15,670 nt of DNA from CALKKN01 sp050118555 (lineage in GTDB: Bacteria; Pseudomonadota; Gammaproteobacteria; Xanthomonadales; SZUA-36), in the NCBI GenBank assembly GCA_050118555.1, contig JASFKQ010000075.1:1-15670 (forward strand), written 5' to 3'. The translations under genes and the position numbers were made by a program. Each line of letters begins with the position of its first letter. Within the stretch, counting starts at the first letter, position 1. Below, piece by piece: positions 1 through 7,489 of the stretch. The notes under the pieces are model-generated. The model was given only the letters and a program-made list of their open reading frames with translations, was not told where the DNA came from and searched no databases.

Positions 1-578
1 GCGGCGCCGCCGACCCGGTTGATGACCGTACCGAAGCGTTCCTGGCCGACCATGCCACCTACCCTGTCGGCCAGTCTCGCGTACACGGTCAGGATGGTGA
101 ATTCCAGAGACACGGAAGTGGCGGCAAGAATCGAGATCTGGGCAAACAGTGGTTCGCCCGGATCGACAAACTGGGGCAACAGTGCCGTAAAGAACACCAG
201 CGCCTTGGGATTGGCCGCCTGGGTGACGAAACCGTGCAGAAAGGCATTGCTTCTGCCGGATGCCAACGGTCCAGTGGGATGCCGGCGCAGGTCTGCACGG
301 GAATTGAGCATGTTCAGACCCAGCCACAGCAGATAGACCGCGCCGGCCCACTTGATCCCCAGGAACAATGTCTGCGAGGTCACCACCACGACGCCCAGGC
401 TGGTGGCCGAAAACAGGAAATAAAGCGAATTGGCCAGCAGCACACCCAGCCCGGCACGGATTCCTGCGCTGGCGCCTTGGCTGAGCCCCATGGAAAATAC
501 CAGCAGCACGGCCGGGCCCGGAACGGCACACAGCGCCGTTTCGGTGAGTGCAAACAGCAGCCAGGTCTCGCCGCTCAT
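1..578 (-). CDS. LysE/RhtB-family amino-acid exporter (3' end outside window)
   Basis: The translation starts MSGETWLLFALTETALCAVP and continues with GPAVLLVFSMGLSQG, the N-terminal signature of LysE/RhtB transporters (a membrane segment followed by a P-G-P turn and a G-rich helix). Later segments around residues 40-85 and 110-165 are strongly hydrophobic, and TQAANPKALVFFTALLPQF near residue 120 matches the conserved N-P-K-x-x-x-F-F motif. About 192 residues are visible; the family is usually 200-210, so only the last helix is missing. The family exports amino acids or related metabolites across the inner membrane. The start ATG (578-576) overlaps the stop of the upstream arginase-family gene as ATGA, so the two are probably translationally coupled. 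The coupling suggests export of a substrate or product of that enzyme, but the actual substrate cannot be read from sequence. Confidence 0.9.
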   Translation of the reverse strand, partial: MSGETWLLFALTETALCAVPGPAVLLVFSMGLSQGASAGIRAGLGVLLANSLYFLFSATSLGVVVVTSQTLFLGIKWAGAVYLLWLGLNMLNSRADLRRHPTGPLASGRSNAFLHGFVTQAANPKALVFFTALLPQFVDPGEPLFAQISILAATSVSLEFTILTVYARLADRVGGMVGQERFGTVINRVGGA

Positions 579-1495
579 TGGCTCGGCTGAGGCTCCGCAG
601 CCAAAGCGTCGCAGATGCCGTTGACGAATTTCCTCAGCGTTTCACCAGCCTCGTCCGCATGGCCGGGATTGAGTTCCGTAATCACGAGGCCCGCAAACCC
701 GGGGCTGGCCGCGAACACTTCCAGACTGGACAGAACCTGACCCAGTTCGAGTCCCCGGTTGATCGTCGGAATGTTGGCCAACGGGCAATCCACGAAATCC
801 AGGACATCGACGTCGAAGTGCACCAGGAAGCTGCCGCAGCGAGCCTCCAGCGCCGACCGTGCCGAGCGCGCGGTCTTCACGGGATCGGCCCTGACCTCGG
901 CCGCGGTGTATCCGCCGAGCCCCCTGCGCTCAAAGGTCTCGTGTTCCACCGGGTTCATCTCCTCGGGTTCAAAGCCGAAAAACAGCACATCTTCCGGCTG
1001 CATCAGGGGATAACGCGGTCCCATGCGTGCGATTTCAGCCACCGTCCCCGCCTCGGCCAGCAGGTGCGCCATACCCATGGAATCCATGGCCCCGCTGACA
1101 CTGGTGGGCGGCGTGTTGAGATCGCCGTGCGCATCGAGATAGATGATTCCAAGGTTATCAGAGCGGCGCAGCAAACCGCTGACCACACCCAGGGAAATGG
1201 TGCAGTCGCCCCCCATCACCAACAACCGGCCGCCGTCATCGGCCGCCGTTTCGATGAGTTCCGCCAGTGAGCGGGCGACCTCCAGCACGCGGTCGGAGTT
1301 CTGGTGGCGGCGCCTGGACTTGTCCGGGCGGTGCCGGACGGTGACCAGATCCCCCAGGTCCCTGACCCGGTCAAAGCGCTCATTGAGCCGCTGCAGCAGA
1401 CCGGCCTCACGCAGGGCCTGCGGGCCACGTTCCTGGCCCGGCATATGGGCCCCGGCACTGCTCGGGGCGCCGATAACGGAAAAAGTCGCATTCAT
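575..1495 (-). CDS. Arginase/agmatinase/ureohydrolase-family enzyme
   Basis: A 306-residue protein with the metal-binding blocks of the ureohydrolase fold: GGDCTISLG at about residues 95-103, DAHGDLN at 121-127 and HFDVDVLD at 226-233. D121, H123, D125, D228 and D230 fit the binuclear manganese ligands of arginases. The first block normally reads GGDHS; here the usual histidine ligand is Cys98. Family members hydrolyse guanidino compounds (arginine, agmatine, guanidinobutyrate, formiminoglutamate); which one is used here is not determinable. The start is supported by a near-perfect ribosome site (AGGAGG at 1511-1506, minus strand) 10 bases upstream. The first gene of a pair with the exporter downstream, it is divergent from the CGNR regulator, and a palindromic operator candidate lies directly upstream of the ribosome site. 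Confidence 0.92.
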   Translation of the reverse strand: MNATFSVIGAPSSAGAHMPGQERGPQALREAGLLQRLNERFDRVRDLGDLVTVRHRPDKSRRRHQNSDRVLEVARSLAELIETAADDGGRLLVMGGDCTISLGVVSGLLRRSDNLGIIYLDAHGDLNTPPTSVSGAMDSMGMAHLLAEAGTVAEIARMGPRYPLMQPEDVLFFGFEPEEMNPVEHETFERRGLGGYTAAEVRADPVKTARSARSALEARCGSFLVHFDVDVLDFVDCPLANIPTINRGLELGQVLSSLEVFAASPGFAGLVITELNPGHADEAGETLRKFVNGICDALAAEPQPSQ

Positions 1496-1512
1496 CTGAT
1501 ATCACCCTCCTG

Positions 1513-1554
1513 TTACTAGTAATCTTAGTTTACTGGTAATTTTGTCACTAGTAA
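1513..1554. promoter_or_regulatory. Triple 10-bp palindrome, candidate operator in a divergent promoter
   Basis: Three copies of one motif lie in the gap between the arginase-family gene and the CGNR regulator: TTACTAGTAA (1513-1522, perfect palindrome), TTACTGGTAA (1530-1539) and TCACTAGTAA (1545-1554). Centre spacings are 17 and 15 bp. The first copy adjoins the arginase ribosome site (1506-1511). Tandem palindromes in a divergent promoter next to a regulator gene suggest autoregulation and control of the exporter operon; the identity of the binding protein is inferred. Confidence 0.7.
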
Positions 1555-1601
1555 AAAGTGATTGATGGTAATGCTGTTTCGGTTGTGTTAAGTTTCTTGC
1601 C

Positions 1602-2171
1602 GTGAAACCCTCGCCCGCAAGCAGCAGGCCCGCCCCCGGCAACCTCGTCGTCGTACAGGAGTTCATCAACACGTTGAACCTGGAGACAGGAGAAGACCGC
1701 CTGGCCGACGCCACGCAAATGCTCGCCTGGATGCAGGAGTATGGCCTGGCCCGGGATGTCGTGGCCGTCAGCGGGGAAGAACACCGGCGGGTCCTGAGGG
1801 TGCGCGAGGCGCTGCGCTCGCTGTTGCTCGCCAACACCCGGGGCGCGCCGACCGAACAGAGCCTCGCAGACTTGAATGAGATCGCCCGGACGTGCCCCCT
1901 GCGGCTCACCTTCGACCAGGCCGGCACGGCCAGGGCCGAAGGCGCCGGGCGAGGTATCGACGGCGCCCTCGGCACGTTGTTCGGGACGGTATTCGAAGCG
2001 ATGGCCAACGGCACCTGGCCCAGGCTGAAAGCGTGCCTCAGTGACGACTGCCACTGGGTCTTCTACGACCATTCGAAGAACCGGTCGGGAACCTGGTGTT
2101 CCATGGCGGTCTGCGGCAGCCGGCTGAAAACCCGAGCCTACCGCCGGCGCCAGGCTGCCCGGCGGACTTGA
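1602..2171 (+). CDS. CGNR zinc-finger (ABATE-domain) transcriptional regulator
   Basis: A 189-residue protein. Residues about 14-135 match the ABATE region (QEFINTLNLETG near the start, then a helical segment with VLRVREALRSLLL). Residues 141-184 form the CGNR zinc finger: C145, C150, the WVFYDHSKNRS block, then WCSM and C166/C171. The family hallmark CGNR reads CGSR here (171-174), while the other core residues and all four cysteines are kept. Family members are thought to be DNA-binding, stress- or ligand-responsive regulators, few of which are characterised. The start is GTG at 1602 with no clear Shine-Dalgarno; no better in-frame start lies upstream, and the conserved F-I-N-T-L region begins soon after. 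Divergent from the arginase/exporter pair, so those genes and its own promoter are the obvious targets. Confidence 0.9.
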   Translation: MKPSPASSRPAPGNLVVVQEFINTLNLETGEDRLADATQMLAWMQEYGLARDVVAVSGEEHRRVLRVREALRSLLLANTRGAPTEQSLADLNEIARTCPLRLTFDQAGTARAEGAGRGIDGALGTLFGTVFEAMANGTWPRLKACLSDDCHWVFYDHSKNRSGTWCSMAVCGSRLKTRAYRRRQAARRT

Positions 2172-2396
2172 AGCCGCACGCCTTATGGGGGGCAGCCTCC
2201 ACCGACCGTGAAACTTGTTAAGCGACCGCGCGGGATTTAACGGCTAGCCGCGCACTCGCTCCAGCGCCCGGAATTCGGCCCCGGTCGGATTTTGATAGAC
2301 ACGCAAATTGAAGCGCGGGATCACCGTAAGCTTCCCCTCTAAAGTGGACAGGTAAGCACTGGAGCTTTCCGGCAGGATAACCGCCGGGAGGTTCTG
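2172..2396. other. Non-coding gap between regulator and phage-like remnant
   Basis: No convincing gene, terminator or repeat was seen here. A minus-strand open frame (2244-2588) crosses it but competes with the better-supported plus-strand frame that starts at 2397. The gap ends with GGGAGG about 7 bases before the ATG at 2397. Confidence 0.4.
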
Positions 2397-2678
2397 ATGA
2401 AGAACGGCGCCGCCGACAATTATTATCGACCCACCGGCCGGCCAACCCTCTATCGGCCCATTTACTGCCAACAGGTCCTCGACTACTTCGATGTCCAGCC
2501 CTACCGCGAGATCACGCGGATTTCCAGGCACACAGGGCGAGAATACACCCAGCGGGGCGCGAACGATCGGGCCCCGTGCGCCGCCCACTCGGGTCAGGCG
2601 CCCGCGACGGTCTTGACTTCCAGGTACTCCTCGATGCCGTACGGACCCCACTCGCGACCGTTGCCGGAGTGCTTGTAA
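2397..2678 (+). pseudogene. Remnant resembling the N-terminus of a phage terminase small subunit
   Basis: The frame opens with a good ribosome site (GGGAGG, 7 bases upstream) and encodes a segment around residues 13-45 with GRPTLYRPIYCQQVLDYFDV followed by QPYREI. From memory this resembles the start of a family of phage DNA-packaging (terminase small subunit) proteins, which begin G-R-P-T-K-Y-x-P-x-Y-C and continue with F-D-x-x-P-Y-x-E. The later TGREYTQRGAND fits the region before their helix-turn-helix. Similarity stops near residue 60; the rest (from about 2576) runs antisense through the 3' end of the aldehyde dehydrogenase gene and looks random. Third-position G/C is high over the recognisable part. 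The call is a truncated phage or prophage fragment; the match is by eye and moderately certain. Confidence 0.5.
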
Positions 2679-4015
2679 CCCCCGAACGGAGCCTGCGCAT
2701 TCAGTTCCGCACCGTTGATCAGCACCATGCCGGCGCGCAGCCGTTTGGCGACGGCCAGCGCCGCTTCGGTCGTACCGGCGTAGACGCAGCTGGACAGGCC
2801 ATACTCGGTGTCGTTGGCAATCGCCACCGCCTCGTCCACGCTGTCGTAGGGGATCATGCACAGTACCGGCCCGAAGATTTCCTCGCGGGCGATGGTCATG
2901 TCGTTGCGCACGTCGGCGAACACCGTCGGCTTGACGAACCAGCCGGTTTCGTGGCCGGCCGGCTTACCCGGCCCACCAGTGACCAGCCGCGCCCCTTCCG
3001 CGATTCCCTTTTCGATCAGGGCCTGCACCTTGTCGAACTGGGTGCGGCTCACCAGCGGACCCATTTGGGTGCGTTCGTCGCGCGGATCTCCGACCACGGT
3101 CTTCTCGGCCACTTCGCGGGCGATGTCAACCGCCTCGTCGTAGCGGCTGCGGGGCACGAGCATGCGCGACGGCGCATCGCAGGACTGGCCGGTGTTCGAC
3201 ATCATGTCACGGACACCGCCCTCGACGGCTTCCTTGAGCGGCGCATCCTCGAGGATGATGTTGGGCGACTTGCCGCCGAGTTCCTGCGCGACGCGCTTGA
3301 CCGAGTCCGCCGCGGCCTTGGCGACCAGTACGCCGGCGCGGGTCGATCCGGTGAACGACATCATGTCGACGGCCGGGTGAGCGGACAGCGCCGCGCCGAC
3401 GCCGGGACCGTCGCCGTGCACCAGGTTGAATACGCCCGCGGGCACGCCGGCGGCATCCAGCACCTCGGCCAGAATGTTCGCGTCGACCGGGGCGATTTCG
3501 CTGGGTTTGAGCACCATCGTGCAACCGGCTGCAAGTGCCGGCGCGACTTTGCACGATGTCTGGTTCATCGGCCAGTTCCACGGCGTGATCAGACCGCAGA
3601 CGCCAATCGGCTCCTTGTAGATCGTGGCATTGCCGAACTTCTCCTCGAGCGCCATGTTACGCAGGGCTTCGATGGCCGCGCCGAAGTGCTCCACACCGGA
3701 TTCAGCCTGCGCGGTACTGGCCAGTTGCATCGGCGCGCCCATCTCGTCGGAAATGGCTCGGGCGATTTCGTCATTGCGCTGCCGCAGCCCGTCGACGATG
3801 CGCTCCAGTAATTCGATACGCTGAGCCACTGTCCACTGCGAATACGAGACGAAGGCTTCGCGTGCCGCCCGCACCGCCCGGTCCACGTCCTCGGCATTGC
3901 CGAAGACTACCCGGCCGATCGGCTGCTCGGTGGCGGGGTTGACGATGTCGTGGATGTCGTTCGACGCGGATTCGACCCACGCGCCGTCGATGTAGTGTCG
4001 GGTGCAGTCGTACAT
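2594..4015 (-). CDS. NAD(P)-dependent aldehyde dehydrogenase
   Basis: A 473-residue, full-length member of the aldehyde dehydrogenase superfamily, which oxidises aldehydes to carboxylic acids through a thioester on cysteine. Catalytic residues are in place: N147 in TPWNWP, K170 in LKPSE (cofactor), the Rossmann stretch FTGSTRAG (221-228), the general base E245 in QELGGKSPN, and nucleophile C279 in NTGQSCDAPSRM. The C-terminal PFGGYKHSGNGRE motif is also intact. Substrate cannot be assigned; the sequence is of the broad class that includes betaine-aldehyde and similar semialdehyde dehydrogenases. The ATG at 4015-4013 has AAGGAT about 8 bases upstream; a second ATG five bases further upstream is out of frame. 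It appears to be a single-gene unit, separated from the next same-strand gene by a repeat cluster. Confidence 0.95.
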   Translation of the reverse strand: MYDCTRHYIDGAWVESASNDIHDIVNPATEQPIGRVVFGNAEDVDRAVRAAREAFVSYSQWTVAQRIELLERIVDGLRQRNDEIARAISDEMGAPMQLASTAQAESGVEHFGAAIEALRNMALEEKFGNATIYKEPIGVCGLITPWNWPMNQTSCKVAPALAAGCTMVLKPSEIAPVDANILAEVLDAAGVPAGVFNLVHGDGPGVGAALSAHPAVDMMSFTGSTRAGVLVAKAAADSVKRVAQELGGKSPNIILEDAPLKEAVEGGVRDMMSNTGQSCDAPSRMLVPRSRYDEAVDIAREVAEKTVVGDPRDERTQMGPLVSRTQFDKVQALIEKGIAEGARLVTGGPGKPAGHETGWFVKPTVFADVRNDMTIAREEIFGPVLCMIPYDSVDEAVAIANDTEYGLSSCVYAGTTEAALAVAKRLRAGMVLINGAELNAQAPFGGYKHSGNGREWGPYGIEEYLEVKTVAGA

Positions 4016-4166
4016 GTCATTGATCCTTTTTGCTGGGGTTGCGGTAGTCGTTGGCGTAATCGGTCACTCTCTTAAGATAGGGACGACCGCGTCCGCTCTC
4101 CAGTGGGGCCGGCGCACGAGCAACGCGAGCCGCCGCGGTGCGGCGGCAGAAGTTCCGGGAAATTCT

Positions 4167-4293
4167 GGGGTCAGAGTAAAGGGACAGAGTAAATCCCCTT
4201 TTCAAATATGAGTTTACTCTGTCCCTTTACTCTGACCCCAAATTTTCTCTGACCCCAAATTTTGAGTTTACTCTGTCCCTTTACTCTGACCCC
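4167..4293. repeat. Inverted-repeat element, copy A (compound)
   Basis: A 27-base arm starting GGGGTCAGAGTAAAGGG (4167-4193) is followed by a 19-base loop and its exact reverse complement (4213-4239). A partial right arm (CTCTGACCCC, 4247-4256) and a second full right arm (4267-4293) then follow, so the copy is compound. It ends with the flank CCAATATTCC. The loop is nearly the reverse complement of the loop of the copy at 9575, so the two sit in opposite orientation. It lies between the ALDH start and the 3' end of the spermidine-synthase-like gene (18 bp from its stop). The long perfect stem could also act on transcripts, as a terminator or stability element; that is inference. Confidence 0.95.
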
Positions 4294-4311
4294 AATATTC
4301 CAGGCGCGGAG

Positions 4312-6735
4312 CTAGCCGAGCGGGTGCGGACCGGCGCCGCTTCGTGGAAAGAAGACCAGCGCCGCGGCAAGATACAACGACAATGCAGCCAGGAGGACGG
4401 TGGCGAATCCTGACTCGATGGCCAGCAGCACGGCCAGCGGAGCGCTGACCACCGAAGCGAAGCCGTTCAATCCCCAGGCCCAGGGAATGAACTCCGGCGC
4501 CTGCTGAGCCAGCCTTCCCAGGCCCAGGGGAAACGGCATTCCCATGCAGTATGCCAGCGGTGCTATCAGCCCGAGGGAGATGATCACCCGGGCCGCATCG
4601 GGCAGTCCGATCAGGCGCTCGAAGAGCGGCGGCAGAACCAACAGGTACAGCAACACGATTACCGCGATGCCGGCCACCGCCGCCTGCACGACGAACGCTG
4701 GCCCCCGCCCAAGTCGGGCGGCCATCCGGCCAGACGAGATGCTGCCGAGGCCGGCGAAGACCAGGAAGCCGGCCAGCACGACGGCGACGGAATACAGCGG
4801 ATGCGACAGGAACAGGATGAACTTCTGTATGAAAGCCATCTCGACGAACAGGAAGGCCAACCCTAGCAGAAAGAAATAGGCGCCCATGCGGCCACCCGCT
4901 CCAGCCGGCCGGCGGCGCCGGCCGGCCAGCAACGGCAAGAGGATCAGCAGTGCGCCTGCAAGCAATGCCTGCAGCAGGGTGCCGATCAACACGAGGTAAC
5001 CCCATTCCACAGGCCCGCCGCCGCTCGCCCGCATCGACCAGAGTTCGGGCAGAACCCGCCACTTGAAGAAATTGAAAAAATAGGGCTGCTGGTCCGTGGC
5101 CGGAGAAATATCGAACTTGTAGTCGTGCAGGTAAGCTTGCCACCCGGGCCCGAGCAGAGCACGGAAGCCGTGGTGGAGCCACGGCCGATCCAGCTGGTTG
5201 AATCGGTTGGCCTCCGCCTCGCGCATCCCGGGATACCAGACCATGTCAAAGGAGCGCCGGTGCGCGAAGTCGCGCATCGCAGCAATCCCGGATGGGCCGA
5301 ATTCCCCGTTCTTTACCAACAAGGTCAGCGTGTTCCAGTTACGTATGGCCGCCAGACGCCGGCCGGGATTCTCGACACCGGCCCTGCGCAGCGCCTCGAT
5401 GACCGTGGCCGCCAACTTCAGGCTGTCCCGCGGCGGGACCTTGAGCCATCGTGTGATCGCCAGCAGCCCGCCGGGTTCCAGGCGCGCCAGGTACTGCTCC
5501 ATGGCCTCGACCGTGTACAGGTAACTTTCGCCCAGCGACTGTACCCCGGAGCCGGAGACCGCGAAGGAATCCAGCAGCGCCACCTGTATCAGATCGTATT
5601 TGCCTGAATCACGCGCCACGAAGCCCCGGGCTTCAGCCAGATGCACGGAGACCTGTTTTAGATCGTACAATCGGCCGGCGTAGTCGCCAAAGTCCTCTCG
5701 CACCATGGCAACCATCTGTGGGTTGAGCTCCACGGCGTCGATTTGTGCGGATCCGTTGTATAGGGCCAACAGCACATCGGCGCCCGCACCGGCCCCAAGG
5801 ACCAGCACCCTGGGGCCATCGAGCAGACGGTAGGGCAGCGCCGCAGTGACGTCGCCCAGGTAACCGAGGCCGGCCGGATCGCCGTCGAATGACGTTATTA
5901 CACTCATACCGTCGCCGTCGGTGAACACGGCAAGCTGATCCGGGGGCAGATGGTTTGTGTTGAAACTGAGTCCCGGTGCGTGCCGAAATGGCACCCGGGG
6001 GCTCTCCACCACCGTCAACAGACCCAGGGGGCCCGAACGTTCCGCCAGCTTACGGGCGCCAACGACCTCCAGCGCCTGGCTGAGCCCCTTGAATTCCGAA
6101 ACATGCAAGCCGATGCGATCGCCCGCCGCGCCATACAGCAGGCACACGAGCCAGGCGCCCTGGACTATGGCCAGCGCCCTTCGCGGCGCACTGGTCCGCC
6201 CGACCAGCATCGAGGCCGCAAGTGCCAGCGCGGCGAGGCCGACCACCACTCTCTGCGGCTGCCACAGAAAAAGTGCCGCCACCAGCGCGGCCGCCCCAAT
6301 GCCGGCCCCCAGGAGATCGAAGAAGTAGATGCGGTCGACCGAGTCGCGGCGGCACGTGAAAGCCAGGCCGACACAGTTCGCGGCAAAGAAGAACGGCACC
6401 ATGAACAGCAGATACAGTTCGGCCAGGTAGAGCAGTTGGCGGGGCTCCCAGATGATCTCCAGCGCGTTGAACGGAACACGCTGCGCCAGCCAAAGACAGA
6501 TGACCATGGTCACACTGAACAATAGGGCGCACAGTGCGAATGCCGTTTCAAAACGGGGCTCCAGCCACCTCCTGGCCAGCGCAATCGCGCTGCCGCTGGC
6601 GCCGTATCCGAGCAGCGCGAGGCTGATGATCATCCACGCGAAATGGTGCCATTGCACGATCGAGAGGATGCGCATCAAGAGTATCTCGTACGCGAGTGCC
6701 GCCGCCGAGATCATGAAGACAGCCGGCAGCAGCAT
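4312..6735 (-). CDS. Membrane protein with spermidine-synthase-like (SAM-fold) core
   Basis: About 807 residues. The N-terminal 270 or so residues hold roughly seven hydrophobic segments, beginning MLLPAVFMISAAALAYEILL. A cytosolic-type Rossmann domain follows with VLVLGAGAGADVL (motif I), the acidic strand end in VELNPQMV, and the segment LLDSF...LGESYLYTVEAM typical of spermidine-synthase-like proteins. About seven more hydrophobic segments end the chain. Such large membrane proteins are often annotated as spermine/spermidine synthases, but their reaction is unknown; aminopropyl or methyl transfer is possible. The start is uncertain: ATG at 6735 is chosen because the family-like sequence begins there, but a GTG at 6771 would overlap the upstream pcm stop by 11 bases. 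Neither has a clear ribosome site, so coupling to pcm is likely. A repeat fragment lies just before the ATG. Confidence 0.88.
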   Translation of the reverse strand: MLLPAVFMISAAALAYEILLMRILSIVQWHHFAWMIISLALLGYGASGSAIALARRWLEPRFETAFALCALLFSVTMVICLWLAQRVPFNALEIIWEPRQLLYLAELYLLFMVPFFFAANCVGLAFTCRRDSVDRIYFFDLLGAGIGAAALVAALFLWQPQRVVVGLAALALAASMLVGRTSAPRRALAIVQGAWLVCLLYGAAGDRIGLHVSEFKGLSQALEVVGARKLAERSGPLGLLTVVESPRVPFRHAPGLSFNTNHLPPDQLAVFTDGDGMSVITSFDGDPAGLGYLGDVTAALPYRLLDGPRVLVLGAGAGADVLLALYNGSAQIDAVELNPQMVAMVREDFGDYAGRLYDLKQVSVHLAEARGFVARDSGKYDLIQVALLDSFAVSGSGVQSLGESYLYTVEAMEQYLARLEPGGLLAITRWLKVPPRDSLKLAATVIEALRRAGVENPGRRLAAIRNWNTLTLLVKNGEFGPSGIAAMRDFAHRRSFDMVWYPGMREAEANRFNQLDRPWLHHGFRALLGPGWQAYLHDYKFDISPATDQQPYFFNFFKWRVLPELWSMRASGGGPVEWGYLVLIGTLLQALLAGALLILLPLLAGRRRRPAGAGGRMGAYFFLLGLAFLFVEMAFIQKFILFLSHPLYSVAVVLAGFLVFAGLGSISSGRMAARLGRGPAFVVQAAVAGIAVIVLLYLLVLPPLFERLIGLPDAARVIISLGLIAPLAYCMGMPFPLGLGRLAQQAPEFIPWAWGLNGFASVVSAPLAVLLAIESGFATVLLAALSLYLAAALVFFPRSGAGPHPLG

Positions 6736-6739
6736 CTTT

Positions 6740-6750
6740 GGGGTCAGAGC
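6740..6750. repeat. Fragment of the inverted-repeat element at a gene start
   Basis: GGGGTCAGAGC, preceded by TTT, matches the outer end of the repeat arms, especially the copy at 13140 which also has GAGC. It lies 5-15 bases upstream of the chosen ATG of the spermidine-synthase-like gene and after the pcm stop. If that gene starts at the GTG at 6771, this fragment is translated as part of the peptide ALTPK. An 11-base match could be chance, but the same motif occurs many times in this window. Confidence 0.55.
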
Positions 6751-6760
6751 TTTTTTTTGT

Positions 6761-7489
6761 TCAGTGCTCACCGGTGAGCGGCACGAAGCGCACGGCCGTG
6801 ATCTGCCGCGTGATGATTTCCCCGGCCTCGGTCTTCTCCACCAGCAACAGGTATTGAACCAGGAACCGGCCCCCGACCGGGATGACCATCCGGCCACCGG
6901 GCTTCAACTGCTCGATCAGCGGCGGCGGAACATGGCTGGCCGCAGCCGTGACGACGATGGCATCGAATGGCGCGTGTTCCTTCCAACCGTAGTAGCCGTC
7001 ACCCAGTTTCGTCGTGACGTTGCCGTATCCCAGCCGTCCCAGACGCGCCGCCCCCTGCTCGACAAGGGGTTCGATGATCTCGATGCTGTACACGTGGTTG
7101 ACCAGCTTGGCGAGCACCGCCGCCTGGTAGCCCGACCCCGTGCCGACCTCGAGGACCACGTCGCCGGGCTCCGGATTCAGGAGATCGGTCATGAGTGCCA
7201 CGATGTAGGGTTGCGATATGGTCTGGCCATGGCCGATCGGCAGGGGGTGGTTGGCGTAGGCCTCCGGCCGAGACTCGGGCGGGACGAACTCGTGGCGCCG
7301 CACCTCGCCCATGGCCTTGAGGACGCGCTCGGAGATCCCCGCCCTGCCCGGCGGCGGCTCATGCCGCGCATAAGCCCTGACCTCGTCCACCAGCGCCTTG
7401 CGTTGCGCTGTAAAGTCCGGGGCGGTCAAGCCGATGGCCGGCATGATGGCCAGGCTGAGGACGGCCAGGATCAGGCGGCCTGCTCGCAT
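6761..7489 (-). CDS. pcm: Protein-L-isoaspartate O-methyltransferase, exported form
   Basis: A 242-residue SAM-dependent methyltransferase that repairs isoaspartyl damage in proteins. Diagnostic blocks are GHGQTISQPYIVALMTDLL (about 86-104) and LEVGTGSGYQAAVL (113-126), followed by YSIEIIEPL and the D-G-Y-Y-G-W segment. An N-terminal hydrophobic stretch (residues 5-23, with a possible cut after LTA) looks like a signal peptide, so this version probably works in the periplasm rather than the cytoplasm. A cytoplasmic pcm normally lies elsewhere in gammaproteobacteria. The ATG at 7489 has GAGGA 6 bases upstream, located inside the end of amrB, and the two coding regions overlap by 19 bases. The stop at 6763-6761 lies within or near the start of the next gene, so the three genes form an operon. 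Confidence 0.93.
   Translation of the reverse strand: MRAGRLILAVLSLAIMPAIGLTAPDFTAQRKALVDEVRAYARHEPPPGRAGISERVLKAMGEVRRHEFVPPESRPEAYANHPLPIGHGQTISQPYIVALMTDLLNPEPGDVVLEVGTGSGYQAAVLAKLVNHVYSIEIIEPLVEQGAARLGRLGYGNVTTKLGDGYYGWKEHAPFDAIVVTAAASHVPPPLIEQLKPGGRMVIPVGGRFLVQYLLLVEKTEAGEIITRQITAVRFVPLTGEH

Noticed and set aside
548..1270. Plus-strand open frame of 240 residues
   Set aside because: Antisense to the arginase-family gene, whose metal-binding motifs are intact on the other strand.
2244..2588. Minus-strand frame of about 114 residues directly after the aldehyde dehydrogenase stop, with protein-like composition (GTG start at 2588)
   Set aside because: It overlaps the plus-strand frame at 2397, which has a better ribosome site, higher third-position G/C and recognisable similarity. 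No family was recognised for the minus frame.
2576..3811. Plus-strand open frame of 411 residues
   Set aside because: Fully antisense to the well-supported aldehyde dehydrogenase; a GC-rich shadow frame rich in H, R, G and D with no family motif.
5950..6525. Plus-strand open frames antisense to the membrane enzyme
   Set aside because: Composition is that of a shadow frame (many H, R, Q, no motif) and the minus strand encodes clear membrane segments.
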